From NCBI RefSeq assembly GCF_022346425.1, contig NZ_JAKRCW010000007.1, positions 1 through 64,000 of the forward strand: a stretch of 64,000 nt of DNA. Direction: 5' to 3'. This document shows, piece by piece, positions 37,126 to 44,903 of the stretch. The stretch's first letter is position 1, and each line of letters starts with the position of its first letter. The notes beneath the pieces are model-generated. The model was not told where the DNA came from and did no database searches. It worked only from the letters and a program-made list of their open reading frames with translations. Both the position numbers and the translations under genes were made by a program. The stretch is from Pseudoglutamicibacter albus. GTDB taxonomy: Bacteria > Actinomycetota > Actinomycetes > Actinomycetales > Micrococcaceae.

Positions 37126-37578
37126 GTGAAGAAGCTGCTGAACGCATCCTTGATCTATTTGATCGCAGGCTTGACCGCCGGCGTTTTCTACCGTGAATTC
37201 ACCAAGATCAACGAATTCCCAGAAGGCCAGTTCACGCAGCTTGGGGTTGTACATACACACTTGCTCGCACTTGGTTTCATGGGGTTTCTCATATTTCTCG
37301 TGGTCGAGAAGGTTTTCTCGATTTCTGACAGCCCCAAACTGTTCGCTTGGTTCTTCTGGCTCTACAACGCCGGTCTCGTTGTGACGTCAGCGATGCTCAC
37401 CTGGCACGGCAGCCTCACCGTACTTGGCCGGGACTCTTCGGCCATGATCTCCGGCATCGCAGGCTTGGGACACATCGCCATTTCGGCCGGCCTCATCGTC
37501 TTTGTTGTGGCTGTGCGCCGCGCAGTCACACCTAAAATTGTTGCTGCATCTTCCACCAACGGAGCGACCATTCGATGA
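37126..37578 (+). CDS. DUF2871-family membrane protein
   Basis: 150 residues with four membrane helices, beginning KKLLNASLIYLIAGLTAGVF; the HTHLLALGFMGFL segment has histidines typical of DUF2871. GAAAGGA lies 7 bases before the GTG start. It overlaps the next gene by 4 bases. Function is not known; the intramembrane histidines suggest haem or metal contact, as a guess. Confidence 0.75.
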   Translation: MKKLLNASLIYLIAGLTAGVFYREFTKINEFPEGQFTQLGVVHTHLLALGFMGFLIFLVVEKVFSISDSPKLFAWFFWLYNAGLVVTSAMLTWHGSLTVLGRDSSAMISGIAGLGHIAISAGLIVFVVAVRRAVTPKIVAASSTNGATIR

Positions 37579-38054
37579 CTACTACATCACCAAGCAAGCC
37601 TGTCAGCCCTCGCCTGCTGTTCCGCACCTTCGCCATCGCAGAAATATTCACATGGGCAGGGCTCATTACCGCGCTGATCCTTCGCGCACTCGATGTCGCC
37701 AACATCGTGCCGATTGCCGGCGGCATCCACGGGTTCGTGTTCTTGAGCTATGCTACCTCCACCGTTTTCGTGTGGGTCAACCAAAAGTGGCCGGCCCGCA
37801 TCGGCCTCACGGGCGTGCTGCTTGCAGTCGTGCCGTTCGCAACCCTGCCGTTTGACCTCTACGTAGACCGCAGGGGCCTGTTGAAGGGCGGATGGCGATT
37901 AGCGCCGGGAGGTGAGGAACCGAAAGGTTTCATCGAGCACGTTCAGGCGTGGGTTTTACGTCATGTGTGGCTCGCGGCCGTGCTGTTGGTTGCGTTCGTT
38001 GCGTTGCTGTTCGTGACGTTGCTGTGGCTTGGACCGCCAGTGCCTCGAAGCTAA
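37575..38054 (+). CDS. DUF3817-family membrane protein
   Basis: 159 residues with about four membrane helices: LFRTFAIAEIFTWAGLITAL, PIAGGIHGFVFLSYA, a third helix before DLYVDRRGLL, and a fourth near the C-terminus. This fits DUF3817. It is coupled to DUF2871 through an ATGA overlap. A role is not known. Confidence 0.78.
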   Translation: MTTTSPSKPVSPRLLFRTFAIAEIFTWAGLITALILRALDVANIVPIAGGIHGFVFLSYATSTVFVWVNQKWPARIGLTGVLLAVVPFATLPFDLYVDRRGLLKGGWRLAPGGEEPKGFIEHVQAWVLRHVWLAAVLLVAFVALLFVTLLWLGPPVPRS

Positions 38055-38167
38055 CGGCACGATGCGTTGCCAGCTTTGCTCGGGCGGCGCGCTCACTCGT
38101 GAGCTGGGGCATTCTGCGGATGGGCAACGCATATCGCAGGTCTTGAGACACTCGGCCTGACCCCGAT

Positions 38168-38197
38168 TTGGCATCGAGGCAGAATCTGGTCTAGAGT
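38168..38197 (+). promoter_or_regulatory. Promoter of the tRNA-Gly-Cys-Val-Gly cluster
   Basis: TTGGCA (38168-38173) and TAGAGT (38192-38197) are separated by 18 bases, 68 bases before the first tRNA; this fits a housekeeping-sigma promoter. Confidence 0.6.
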
Positions 38198-38264
38198 AAT
38201 CACTCGTTGGCATCACACCGGAAACGGTTTCCGAACAGGAAACTAACTGCGGGTGACACCACGT

Positions 38265-38338
38265 GCGGACATAGCTCAGCTGGCTAGAGCGCCACCTTGC
38301 CAAGGTGGAGGTCGCGGGTTCGAATCCCGTTGTCCGCT
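38265..38338 (+). tRNA. tRNA-Gly (GCC), copy 1
   Basis: 74 bases; acceptor GCGGACA/TGTCCGC, anticodon stem CCACC/GGTGG enclosing TTGCCAA (anticodon GCC), T-arm CGGGTTCGAATCCCG, discriminator T. CCA is not encoded. Identical to the copy at 38626. Confidence 0.96.
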
Positions 38339-38386
38339 CGCAAACCACTTGCTGGCCTGTCATAGGCACCGTAGTTCTACGGATGT

Positions 38387-38457
38387 GGTGGGGTGGCCGA
38401 GAGGCGAGGCAGCGGCCTGCAAAGCCGTATACGCGGGTTCGAATCCCGTCCCCACCT
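38387..38457 (+). tRNA. tRNA-Cys (GCA)
   Basis: 71 bases; acceptor GGTGGGG/CCCCACC, anticodon loop CTGCAAA (anticodon GCA), discriminator T, with an encoded CCA at 38458-38460. Confidence 0.95.
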
Positions 38458-38484
38458 CCACTAAGTGATTTGCAGCCTATATAG

Positions 38485-38556
38485 GCGCGATTGGCGCAGC
38501 GGTAGCGCGCTTCCTTGACACGGAAGAGGTCACTGGTTCGAACCCAGTATCGCGCA
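38485..38556 (+). tRNA. tRNA-Val (GAC)
   Basis: 72 bases; acceptor GCGCGAT/ATCGCGC, anticodon stem CTTCC/GGAAG enclosing TTGACAC (anticodon GAC), T-arm ACTGGTTCGAACCCAGT, discriminator A. Confidence 0.95.
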
Positions 38557-38625
38557 CGAGAACCGCGGTTCTTCAGACTTGAACCACGGTTTCTATAAAT
38601 ACGGTCCTGAACTGGACTGTCATTT

Positions 38626-38699
38626 GCGGACATAGCTCAGCTGGCTAGAGCGCCACCTTGCCAAGGTGGAGGTCGCGGGTTCGAATCCCGTTGTCCGCT
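38626..38699 (+). tRNA. tRNA-Gly (GCC), copy 2
   Basis: A 74-base perfect repeat of the tRNA at 38265, last in the four-tRNA cluster and followed after 11 bases by a strong hairpin. Confidence 0.96.
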
Positions 38700-38710
38700 C
38701 TCATGACGGA

Positions 38711-38742
38711 AGGCCGGGAACATCAAAAGATGTTCCCGGCCT
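38711..38742 (+). terminator. Terminator of the tRNA cluster
   Basis: A perfect 14-bp stem AGGCCGGGAACATC / GATGTTCCCGGCCT with an AAAA loop directly after the last tRNA. Confidence 0.85.
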
Positions 38743-38821
38743 AACGCGTTAAGGTGCAGAGCTCTCACCCGGCACCGCCCTACCACGCAGCACCGTCCTG
38801 CCGTCTAGCACCGGCCTGCCC

Positions 38822-38855
38822 CCTAGCGCCTGGCGGCAACCCGCCAGACGCTAGG
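38822..38855 (-). terminator. Hairpin downstream of zapE
   Basis: CCTAGCG-c-CTGGCGG / CCGCCAG-a-CGCTAGG around CAAC, a 7+7-bp stem with one mismatch, eight bases past the zapE stop. Degenerate GCACCG-CCTGCC repeats of about 18-20 bases lie beyond it. Confidence 0.7.
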
Positions 38856-38863
38856 AAGCTCGC

Positions 38864-39907
38864 TTAGGATTCAGCGCCCTGGCCTTCGCGAACCAGCGCG
38901 GTCAAACGAGAAACTGCGCGGAAGTATTTCTTCATGTAGCCACCGGCCATCATTTCTTCCGTAAAGAGGTGATCGAACGAGCCGCCGGAAGCAACGATCG
39001 GCACGTCCTTGTCATAGAGGCGGTCAGCGAAAACCACAAACCGTAGAGCGATCGCCTGGTTGGTAATCGTCTCGACGTTGTGCAGTACCAGCACATCGGT
39101 ATCGCTCAGAAGCTTGCGGTAACGCGACGGATGGACTTTCGATAGATGCTCTACGAGCTCGCCGAAATCGTCTTCGGCGATGTGCGCATCCGGGTAACGT
39201 TCCTCCGCAAACGACAACAGCTCGCTGTCATTCATTGGCTCCGGAGCGTCCGGCAGGCCACGATGGCGGTAGTCCTCACCGTCCACGCGGATGATCTCGA
39301 ACTGATCCGCCAAAACCTGGATCTCACGCTGGAAGTCCTGGGCGGCAAAGCGTCCCTCCCCCAGCGCACCAGGCAACGTGTTCGATGTCGCAGCCAGCTT
39401 GACCCCGGCATCGGCCAGTTCACGCATCAAGCGGGACATCAAGACGGTGTCGCCCGGGTCATCGAGCTCAAACTCATCGATGCACACAAGGTTATAGGTC
39501 TTGAGGATCTCAACCGCCCGTGGGAAGGTGAGCGCGCCCACAAGGTTGGTGTACTCGACGAACGTGCCGAACGCACGCTTGCCTTCCGTCGCATGCCACA
39601 GCGAAGCCAGAAGGTGGGTTTTACCCACACCGAAACCACCGTCAAGATAGATGCCTGCCGGACCTTTCGCTTTCTTCTTTTTACCGAACAGCTTCTTGAG
39701 GCCCTTCGCGGGCGCGGCATCCGCGTTGACGGTTTCTGCGAACTCCTGCAGACGTTTCACCGCGGCCGCTTGGCTCGGCTGGGATGGGTCGGGGATGTAG
39801 GTGTCGAAGGAGACCTCCCCGAACCGATACGACGGATGCATTCCGTCTAGAAGTGCCTCTGCGGCGACGTTGGGGGTGATGTCGGTCAACTTGTGAATGG
39901 TTGCCAC
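38864..39907 (-). CDS. zapE: ZapE/AFG1-family ATPase
   Basis: 347 residues from GTG 39907. Walker A GGFGVGKTHLL and Walker B LVCIDEFELDD are clear, followed by the arginine-containing ATSNTLPGALGEG region. In E. coli ZapE is a division-associated ATPase near the Z ring; the actinobacterial role is less known. An upstream in-frame start at 39952 is possible, but the family begins near this point. It is divergent from the sulfurtransferase gene. Confidence 0.87.
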   Translation of the reverse strand: MATIHKLTDITPNVAAEALLDGMHPSYRFGEVSFDTYIPDPSQPSQAAAVKRLQEFAETVNADAAPAKGLKKLFGKKKKAKGPAGIYLDGGFGVGKTHLLASLWHATEGKRAFGTFVEYTNLVGALTFPRAVEILKTYNLVCIDEFELDDPGDTVLMSRLMRELADAGVKLAATSNTLPGALGEGRFAAQDFQREIQVLADQFEIIRVDGEDYRHRGLPDAPEPMNDSELLSFAEERYPDAHIAEDDFGELVEHLSKVHPSRYRKLLSDTDVLVLHNVETITNQAIALRFVVFADRLYDKDVPIVASGGSFDHLFTEEMMAGGYMKKYFRAVSRLTALVREGQGAES

Positions 39908-40214
39908 GTAGATGCGTTTCCTCAGGTTGCAGTGCCTCATATGCGTCGTCAAGTTGATGTGCCAGCAAGCACGCCTGCGTTCGCAACCGCTCCTCGAGGC
40001 ACTTTCTCAACGATGTCTCTGCCTGTGATCTTACGCAATCTGGCGTTTGTTTCCTTTTGTGTGCGCCACATCCAAGCTGTGTTTTATTTGTCACTAGGCT
40101 GGAAGGGAATCATTGCGCACCCATTCTGGTTGTTCAAGATAGGTGCATTTCCGCGTCAGCGTAATGCTGTCGCTAGGTCCGAACGTGAACAAAATATAAG
40201 GAGATCGTTCAGGT
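39908..40214. other. Divergent intergenic region zapE / sulfurtransferase
   Basis: About 307 bases without a supported gene. It is T-rich around 40045-40095, so promoters for either side may lie there. AAGGAGATC at 40198-40206 is the sulfurtransferase ribosome site. No clear operator or RNA structure was found. Confidence 0.5.
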
Positions 40215-41135
40215 ATGTCAGAGGTTTTAACGGAGGAAGCTCGCCACGCGCAATATGCGCACCCGGAGAAGCTGGTATCCACGCAGTGGGTCGCGGATCA
40301 TCTGCATAAGCCCGGCGTTGTGATCGTGGAGTCCGATGAGGATGTTCTGCTGTATGAGACCGGACACATCGAGGGTGCGGTCAAGCTGGATTGGCATACC
40401 GAGCTTAACGATGCGGTGACCCGTGATTACCTCGATGGTGAGGCGATGGCGGCGTTGTTGAGCCGTAAGGGCATCAGTCGTGAGGACACCGTGGTGGTGT
40501 ATGGCGATAAGTCCAACTGGTGGGCAGCGTATGCGCTGTGGGTTTTGGAGTTGTTTGGTCACCCGGATGTTCGCTTGATGGATGGCGGCCGCGATAAGTG
40601 GGTTGCGGAAGGCCGTGAACTGACGCGTGAGGTGCCTGAGCGTGAGGCGACGGATTATCCGGTGGTTGACCGTGATGATTCGAAGTTGCGTGTCTTCTTG
40701 CCCGAGGTTCTTTCACTGCTCGGTTCTACCCCGTTGATCGATGTCCGTTCCCCTCAGGAGTACACGGGCGAGCGCACGCACATGCCGGATTATCCGGAGG
40801 AAGGTGCGTTGCGTGGCGGCCATATTCCGACGGCGGCTTCAGTTCCGTGGTCAAGCGCAGTTGGTGAGGGTTCGGTGATCAAGCCTCGCGCTGAGCTTGA
40901 GGCGCTCTACATGGATCAGGCCGGTTTGAAACCAGGCGATGACGTGATTGCGTATTGCCGTATTGGCGAGCGTTCGGCGCTGACGTGGTTCATTTTGAAG
41001 TACGCGCTCGGCTTCGAGAATGTCCGTAACTATGACGGCTCGTGGACTGAGTGGGGCAATGTTGTGGGCGTCCCGATTGTTGTGGGTGAGCAGCCGGGTA
41101 CCGTGAAGCCTGGCTCTACCGTCCGCGGCGCTTAG
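40215..41135 (+). CDS. sseA: Thiosulfate sulfurtransferase (two-domain rhodanese, SseA-like)
   Basis: 306 residues with two rhodanese domains. The C-terminal active loop is [13 protein letters not shown], with the catalytic cysteine in the CRIGERS form typical of actinobacterial SseA. It transfers sulfane sulfur to thiophilic acceptors. sufE follows by 12 bases, so sulfur handed over by one could feed the other. Confidence 0.9.
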   Translation: MSEVLTEEARHAQYAHPEKLVSTQWVADHLHKPGVVIVESDEDVLLYETGHIEGAVKLDWHTELNDAVTRDYLDGEAMAALLSRKGISREDTVVVYGDKSNWWAAYALWVLELFGHPDVRLMDGGRDKWVAEGRELTREVPEREATDYPVVDRDDSKLRVFLPEVLSLLGSTPLIDVRSPQEYTGERTHMPDYPEEGALRGGHIPTAASVPWSSAVGEGSVIKPRAELEALYMDQAGLKPGDDVIAYCRIGERSALTWFILKYALGFENVRNYDGSWTEWGNVVGVPIVVGEQPGTVKPGSTVRGA

Positions 41136-41147
41136 GAGGGAGCTTCG

Positions 41148-41582
41148 ATGGCTTTGCCAGCTGCTTTGGCAGAGATCGCAGAGGATTTCAACGCGCTACC
41201 TGAACCGCAGCGGCTTGAGTTGCTGCTCGAGTTTTCAGATAACCTGCCCGAGCTTCCTGAGCGTTACCAAGATGCTGATCTTGAACAGGTGATTGAGTGC
41301 CAGTCCCCTGTGTTTTTGACGGTTGAGGTCGCTGATGATGCCGAGCATACGGTGGGCGTGTTCATTACGGCCCCGCCTGAGGCGCCTACTACGCGCGGTT
41401 TCGCAGGCGTGTTGGTTGAGGGCCTCCATGGGCTACCGGCTGAGGAGGTTCTTGCAACCCCGGATGATTACCCGTCAACTATCGGCTTATCGCGCGCTGT
41501 TTCACCGTTGCGTTTGCGTGGGATGACGGCGATGCTGGGGCGGATTAAGAACCGTGTGCGGAAGGAACTCGCGCACACTTGA
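41148..41582 (+). CDS. sufE: SufE-family sulfur acceptor
   Basis: 144 residues. The acceptor cysteine lies in VIECQSPVFL, and RGFAGVLVEGLHGLPAEEVL matches SufE. It receives persulfide sulfur from a cysteine desulfurase for Fe-S assembly. GGAGGGAG precedes the start. Pairing with a sulfurtransferase is frequent in actinobacteria. Confidence 0.9.
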   Translation: MALPAALAEIAEDFNALPEPQRLELLLEFSDNLPELPERYQDADLEQVIECQSPVFLTVEVADDAEHTVGVFITAPPEAPTTRGFAGVLVEGLHGLPAEEVLATPDDYPSTIGLSRAVSPLRLRGMTAMLGRIKNRVRKELAHT

Positions 41583-41608
41583 CCGTGTTTCACGGTGCTT
41601 CATGCTGT

Positions 41609-41645
41609 GACAGCGCGCTCACCCGTTTCGGGTGGGCGCGCTGTC
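41609..41645. terminator. Bidirectional terminator between sufE and the hydrolase
   Basis: A 17-bp stem (one G-T pair) beginning GACAGCGCGC and closing on TTT, followed by GTTTATAT. The genes converge here. Confidence 0.85.
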
Positions 41646-41669
41646 GTTTATATGCGCTGTCGTTTATAT
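41638..41669. repeat. Perfect 16-bp tandem duplication spanning a stop codon
   Basis: GCGCTGTCGTTTATAT occurs twice head to tail (41638-41653, 41654-41669). The second copy holds the TAA stop of the minus-strand hydrolase; the first overlaps the terminator arm and supplies a second TAA in another frame. Confidence 0.9.
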
Positions 41670-42881
41670 CCGGAGAGTTTTCTGGAGCCAGTTTTTGAGT
41701 GTTGTTTCCCATTTGTGTGGGTCGACGTTCCATTCGCGTACATGCCCGGCGCGTGTGAATGGTACGAGCGTGACGTAGCGTGGGTTCTTTTTCGCGAGCC
41801 GTTCGGATGAAATGTATGGCACAAACCGGTCGTCGCGGGAATGCTGGATCAGCACAGGAGTGGTGATCTGGTCGGCGCGTTCAACCCAGTTCAGCGCCTT
41901 GAGGTCGATGGGTGAGGTCAGGCCGGTGAGCTTCTTCCCGATACGCTGGCCTAGTAGCCACTCCCCGATCCGTCCCGAGAGGTACGGGATGTTGTTGATC
42001 TTCGCTTGATACCGCAGGATCTCGAACCAGTCGACTGCAGGGCCGGTCAGTGCCAACGCACGGATGCGGTGCCGGTAACGCGACAGCTCGAGGGTGCGTA
42101 GCGAGATGGCTCCGCCCATCGACCAGCCCACAAGCACGATGTCTTGGGCGCCGTGGCTGAGCGCGTACCTGATAGCCGCATCCACATCGTGCCATTCGGT
42201 CGCGCCTAAGCCGTAGCGGCCGTTGTTGACTTCCGGGCCTTCGCCGTCGTTGCGGTAGCTCATGGAAAGCACCGTGAGGCCAAGTTCACTCAATGGTTTG
42301 AGCCCGCGCAGGGTTTCAAGCCGGGATGCTCCGCGCCCGTGGATCAGAATCGCCCACGTTTCCGGGTGGGTGGTGCCCTCAACGAGCCACGCCGGCGCAG
42401 GGCCAGCTGTGAGTGGCACGTACACTTGCGTTGCCTGCACGCCAGCATCCGCTGGGTTGATGTAGTAGTTGCCGCCAATGCTGCCGCTGGTTGCCTGGCT
42501 GATGTCGCCGTGGTCGATGCTGATGATGCGGCGGCGCACACTGTTGCGTGACGGCGTCGGGACGATGTCCCCGATCTTCATGTGCCCGGTGTAGTTGTTG
42601 AACCACAAGGAGTAACGGCCGGGGGCTGTGATTTCTGGGCCGCGGGATTGCAGATCGATGTATGGGCCGATGTGGTCCTCGCCTGTGTCGAGGATCTTCA
42701 CGTGTTCGGGGTTGTTTCGTGAAGGAGTCACGACTGCGCGGGCGAAGAGGGACCCTAAACCGGTGATCACGCCGGCCCCGACGATTCCTGCTCCTAGCCC
42801 TGCGACAGCCCATTTTGGCGTGCCGGCGTGGTTGGTTCTGTGCAGTTTCTTGTTGGCTGCGGATCCCATGCACCCCATCAT
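41664..42881 (-). CDS. Membrane-anchored alpha/beta hydrolase
   Basis: 405 residues. A hydrophobic segment at about 22-48 suggests a signal anchor. The hydrolase domain starts near residue 165 (WAILIHGRGASR), with the nucleophile in VLVGWSMGGAISL, the acid in QHSRDDRFVP and the histidine in RAGHVREW. A 120-residue beta-rich region precedes it. Substrate unknown; probably an esterase or peptidase-like enzyme facing outward. Several close ATGs (42881, 42878, 42869) make the start uncertain. Confidence 0.8.
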   Translation of the reverse strand: MMGCMGSAANKKLHRTNHAGTPKWAVAGLGAGIVGAGVITGLGSLFARAVVTPSRNNPEHVKILDTGEDHIGPYIDLQSRGPEITAPGRYSLWFNNYTGHMKIGDIVPTPSRNSVRRRIISIDHGDISQATSGSIGGNYYINPADAGVQATQVYVPLTAGPAPAWLVEGTTHPETWAILIHGRGASRLETLRGLKPLSELGLTVLSMSYRNDGEGPEVNNGRYGLGATEWHDVDAAIRYALSHGAQDIVLVGWSMGGAISLRTLELSRYRHRIRALALTGPAVDWFEILRYQAKINNIPYLSGRIGEWLLGQRIGKKLTGLTSPIDLKALNWVERADQITTPVLIQHSRDDRFVPYISSERLAKKNPRYVTLVPFTRAGHVREWNVDPHKWETTLKNWLQKTLRI

Positions 42882-42915
42882 CTCACCTATTGGTGGCGCC
42901 TCGTAGACTGACTCT

Positions 42916-43332
42916 ATGCATTCCTTTGTTGACGATCCGTTGGGCCGCGGCGATGACGCGTGGCGTGAGCAGCTGAGTCCTGAAGAGTACGTTGTGTTGC
43001 GTCAGGCTGGCACAGAACGGCCAGGTACGGGCGCGTACACGGACGATGCCACCGAGGCGGTGTATGCGTGCCGCGGCTGCGGGGCTGAACTGTTTTCTTC
43101 GGACACGAAATTTGATGCCCGATGCGGTTGGCCGGCGTTCTATGCGCCGGAGGATTCTTCTGCTATCCGCTATCTGGTGGATGATTCGTTAGGGATGCGC
43201 CGCGTTGAGGTGCGGTGCGCGAGGTGTGATTCGCATCTGGGGCACGTTTTTGAGGGTGAAGGCTTCAACACCCCAACGGATCAGCGGTACTGCATCAATT
43301 CGATCTGCTTGGTTCAGAAGCCGGTCTCATGA
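42916..43332 (+). CDS. msrB: Peptide-methionine (R)-S-oxide reductase
   Basis: 138 residues with two zinc-binding CxxC pairs (CRGC, CARC), [21 protein letters not shown] and the catalytic cysteine in RYCINSICL. It repairs oxidised methionine. It is divergent from the hydrolase with 34 bases between starts. Confidence 0.96.
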   Translation: MHSFVDDPLGRGDDAWREQLSPEEYVVLRQAGTERPGTGAYTDDATEAVYACRGCGAELFSSDTKFDARCGWPAFYAPEDSSAIRYLVDDSLGMRRVEVRCARCDSHLGHVFEGEGFNTPTDQRYCINSICLVQKPVS

Positions 43333-43355
43333 TCCATAAAACGAAGCAAAACAAA

Positions 43356-43383
43356 ACTGCCTCGCCCGAAAGGGCGAGGCAGT
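43356..43383. terminator. Bidirectional terminator between msrB and roadblock gene
   Basis: A perfect 12-bp stem ACTGCCTCGCCC / GGGCGAGGCAGT with a GAAA loop between converging genes, with an A-rich flank on the msrB side that gives a U-tract for the minus transcript. Confidence 0.85.
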
Positions 43384-43401
43384 CGATGGGCCCGGATGGT
43401 A

Positions 43402-43424
43402 CTAGACCAACGTGTATTAGACCG
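43402..43424. repeat. 15-bp spaced duplication spanning the roadblock stop
   Basis: ACTAGACCAA and TTAGACCGAA are 15 bases apart; TTA at 43417 is the roadblock gene's TAA stop. Confidence 0.5.
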
Positions 43425-44895
43425 AAACCTGCTTAGCAACCTGCTTGAGCTTGTGGCGGGCCAATGCCAGGTTAGCCTTCGCACGGTCAAGGGTCAGGTA
43501 CAGGAACAGGCCTGCGGTGCCCTCAGTGGCGAGGATGTTGACCAGGTGGTACTGGTCGTTCAACGTGATCATGATGTCTTCGATCCGGCCGTTGAGACCA
43601 ATGTCGTTCATGGTGTTCATCTTTGCACGAACCACGTTCGAGTTACCGGCGGCTGCAACGTTCAGGTCGAAACCTGGCGCGCCACCGAACGCGAGCGCCA
43701 TGCCCGAGTCGATGTCAACGATTGCGGCACCAGTTGCGCCGTCAATGGAGAGTAGTTCGTTTACAGTCTGGTCAAGTTGTGCCATGGGCGTCTTCCCTTC
43801 ATTTCCTGGGGCGGCACCGTCAGTTGCATCGGTGCTCGCGGTTTCCGTTTCCGATTGCGCGGAAACAGAGCTTCGTACGGCGGAGCCTGTCGGCTCCGTC
43901 GAGTCTTCAAAAGCAGGTGCGAACGCGTTTTCTTCGCTCGTCGGACTTTTGTCTTTTTCTACTTTATTTTCGTCCAGGACACGCAACTCGGGGCGTCTGC
44001 CTGACTCCCCGATAGGTAAATTATCAAAAAATGACCCACCTGAATGACGCGCGTTGTATCGCGAACGGTCACGGGGCCGCGGATTGACAGCAGCCACCGA
44101 TTCCTCTTGAACCGGCTCCGGTTTCGGTCGTGGTTCTGTGCTAGGTCGCGACTCCGGTTTCGGTTGTGGTTCTACGTTAGGTTGTGGATCCGGTTTTCGT
44201 TCCGGCCTCGGTGAGTGCTCCTGCCTCTGCTCTGGAGCAGGCTTCGACTCTGTCGTTGGCTTCGGCGTTGTCGCTGGCTTCGGTTCCTGCTGGGCCGCAG
44301 GCTTCGGCGTCGCAGCTGATTCGCGTGCGGAATCACGGTTCGGCTGCGGCGCTGGTTTGGGTGCCGCTGCTGGCTTGGAACCAGGTGCTGGCCTCCGCCT
44401 CGCGCCGGCTTCGGATACCGGCACTAGCCTCGTTGCAGGTTCGTGAGTCGGCTCAGGCGTTGCCCTGTGTTCTGGCGTCCGTTCCGACTTCGAATCTGCA
44501 GGCGTTGACTCAGCCCGTGCCTCTGGCCGTGAAGCGGGCGCCGGCCGTGACTTCACCTCTGGCCTTGGCATCGCAACTGGCCGTTGCCGGTTTGTTGGCC
44601 GTGGTTGTGCTCCTGGCTCCGTCTCGTCGGAGTGTTTCAGCACATCGTCGAATGAAGCATCAGCCTCATCTGGCGAGGACGCTGCATGTTCAGGCCTGCG
44701 CCGTGGCTTCTCATCCCTGCTTCGGTCCTGATGCTTGGGTGCTCTCCACGCTGATGTGTTGGAGGTCCCTTCAGCACCGCCAGAGGATAGACCGGTCTCG
44801 TCGAGTTCATCGGAAGCTGCGTACGGTTGTTGCAGGTCGAGGTCATCGTCCCTCGATTCTCCGCCACGTTTGAACCAGCTAAAGAACCCAGCCAT
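43417..44895 (-). CDS. Roadblock/LC7-domain protein with long disordered N-terminus
   Basis: 492 residues. The last 120 or so (from MAQLDQTVNELLSIDGATGA) are a roadblock/LC7 fold, as in MglB-like regulators of small GTPases. The first 365 are low-complexity: Pro, Lys, Glu and Arg repeats such as PKPTTESKPAPEQ. An ATG directly before the roadblock domain (near 43783) has AAGGGAAG six bases upstream, so a short form could be made. The usual conservon partners (GTPase, DUF742) are absent. It follows the ABC ATPase gene by 8 bases. Confidence 0.8.
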   Translation of the reverse strand: MAGFFSWFKRGGESRDDDLDLQQPYAASDELDETGLSSGGAEGTSNTSAWRAPKHQDRSRDEKPRRRPEHAASSPDEADASFDDVLKHSDETEPGAQPRPTNRQRPVAMPRPEVKSRPAPASRPEARAESTPADSKSERTPEHRATPEPTHEPATRLVPVSEAGARRRPAPGSKPAAAPKPAPQPNRDSARESAATPKPAAQQEPKPATTPKPTTESKPAPEQRQEHSPRPERKPDPQPNVEPQPKPESRPSTEPRPKPEPVQEESVAAVNPRPRDRSRYNARHSGGSFFDNLPIGESGRRPELRVLDENKVEKDKSPTSEENAFAPAFEDSTEPTGSAVRSSVSAQSETETASTDATDGAAPGNEGKTPMAQLDQTVNELLSIDGATGAAIVDIDSGMALAFGGAPGFDLNVAAAGNSNVVRAKMNTMNDIGLNGRIEDIMITLNDQYHLVNILATEGTAGLFLYLTLDRAKANLALARHKLKQVAKQVSV

Positions 44896-44903
44896 CGTTC
44901 TAC

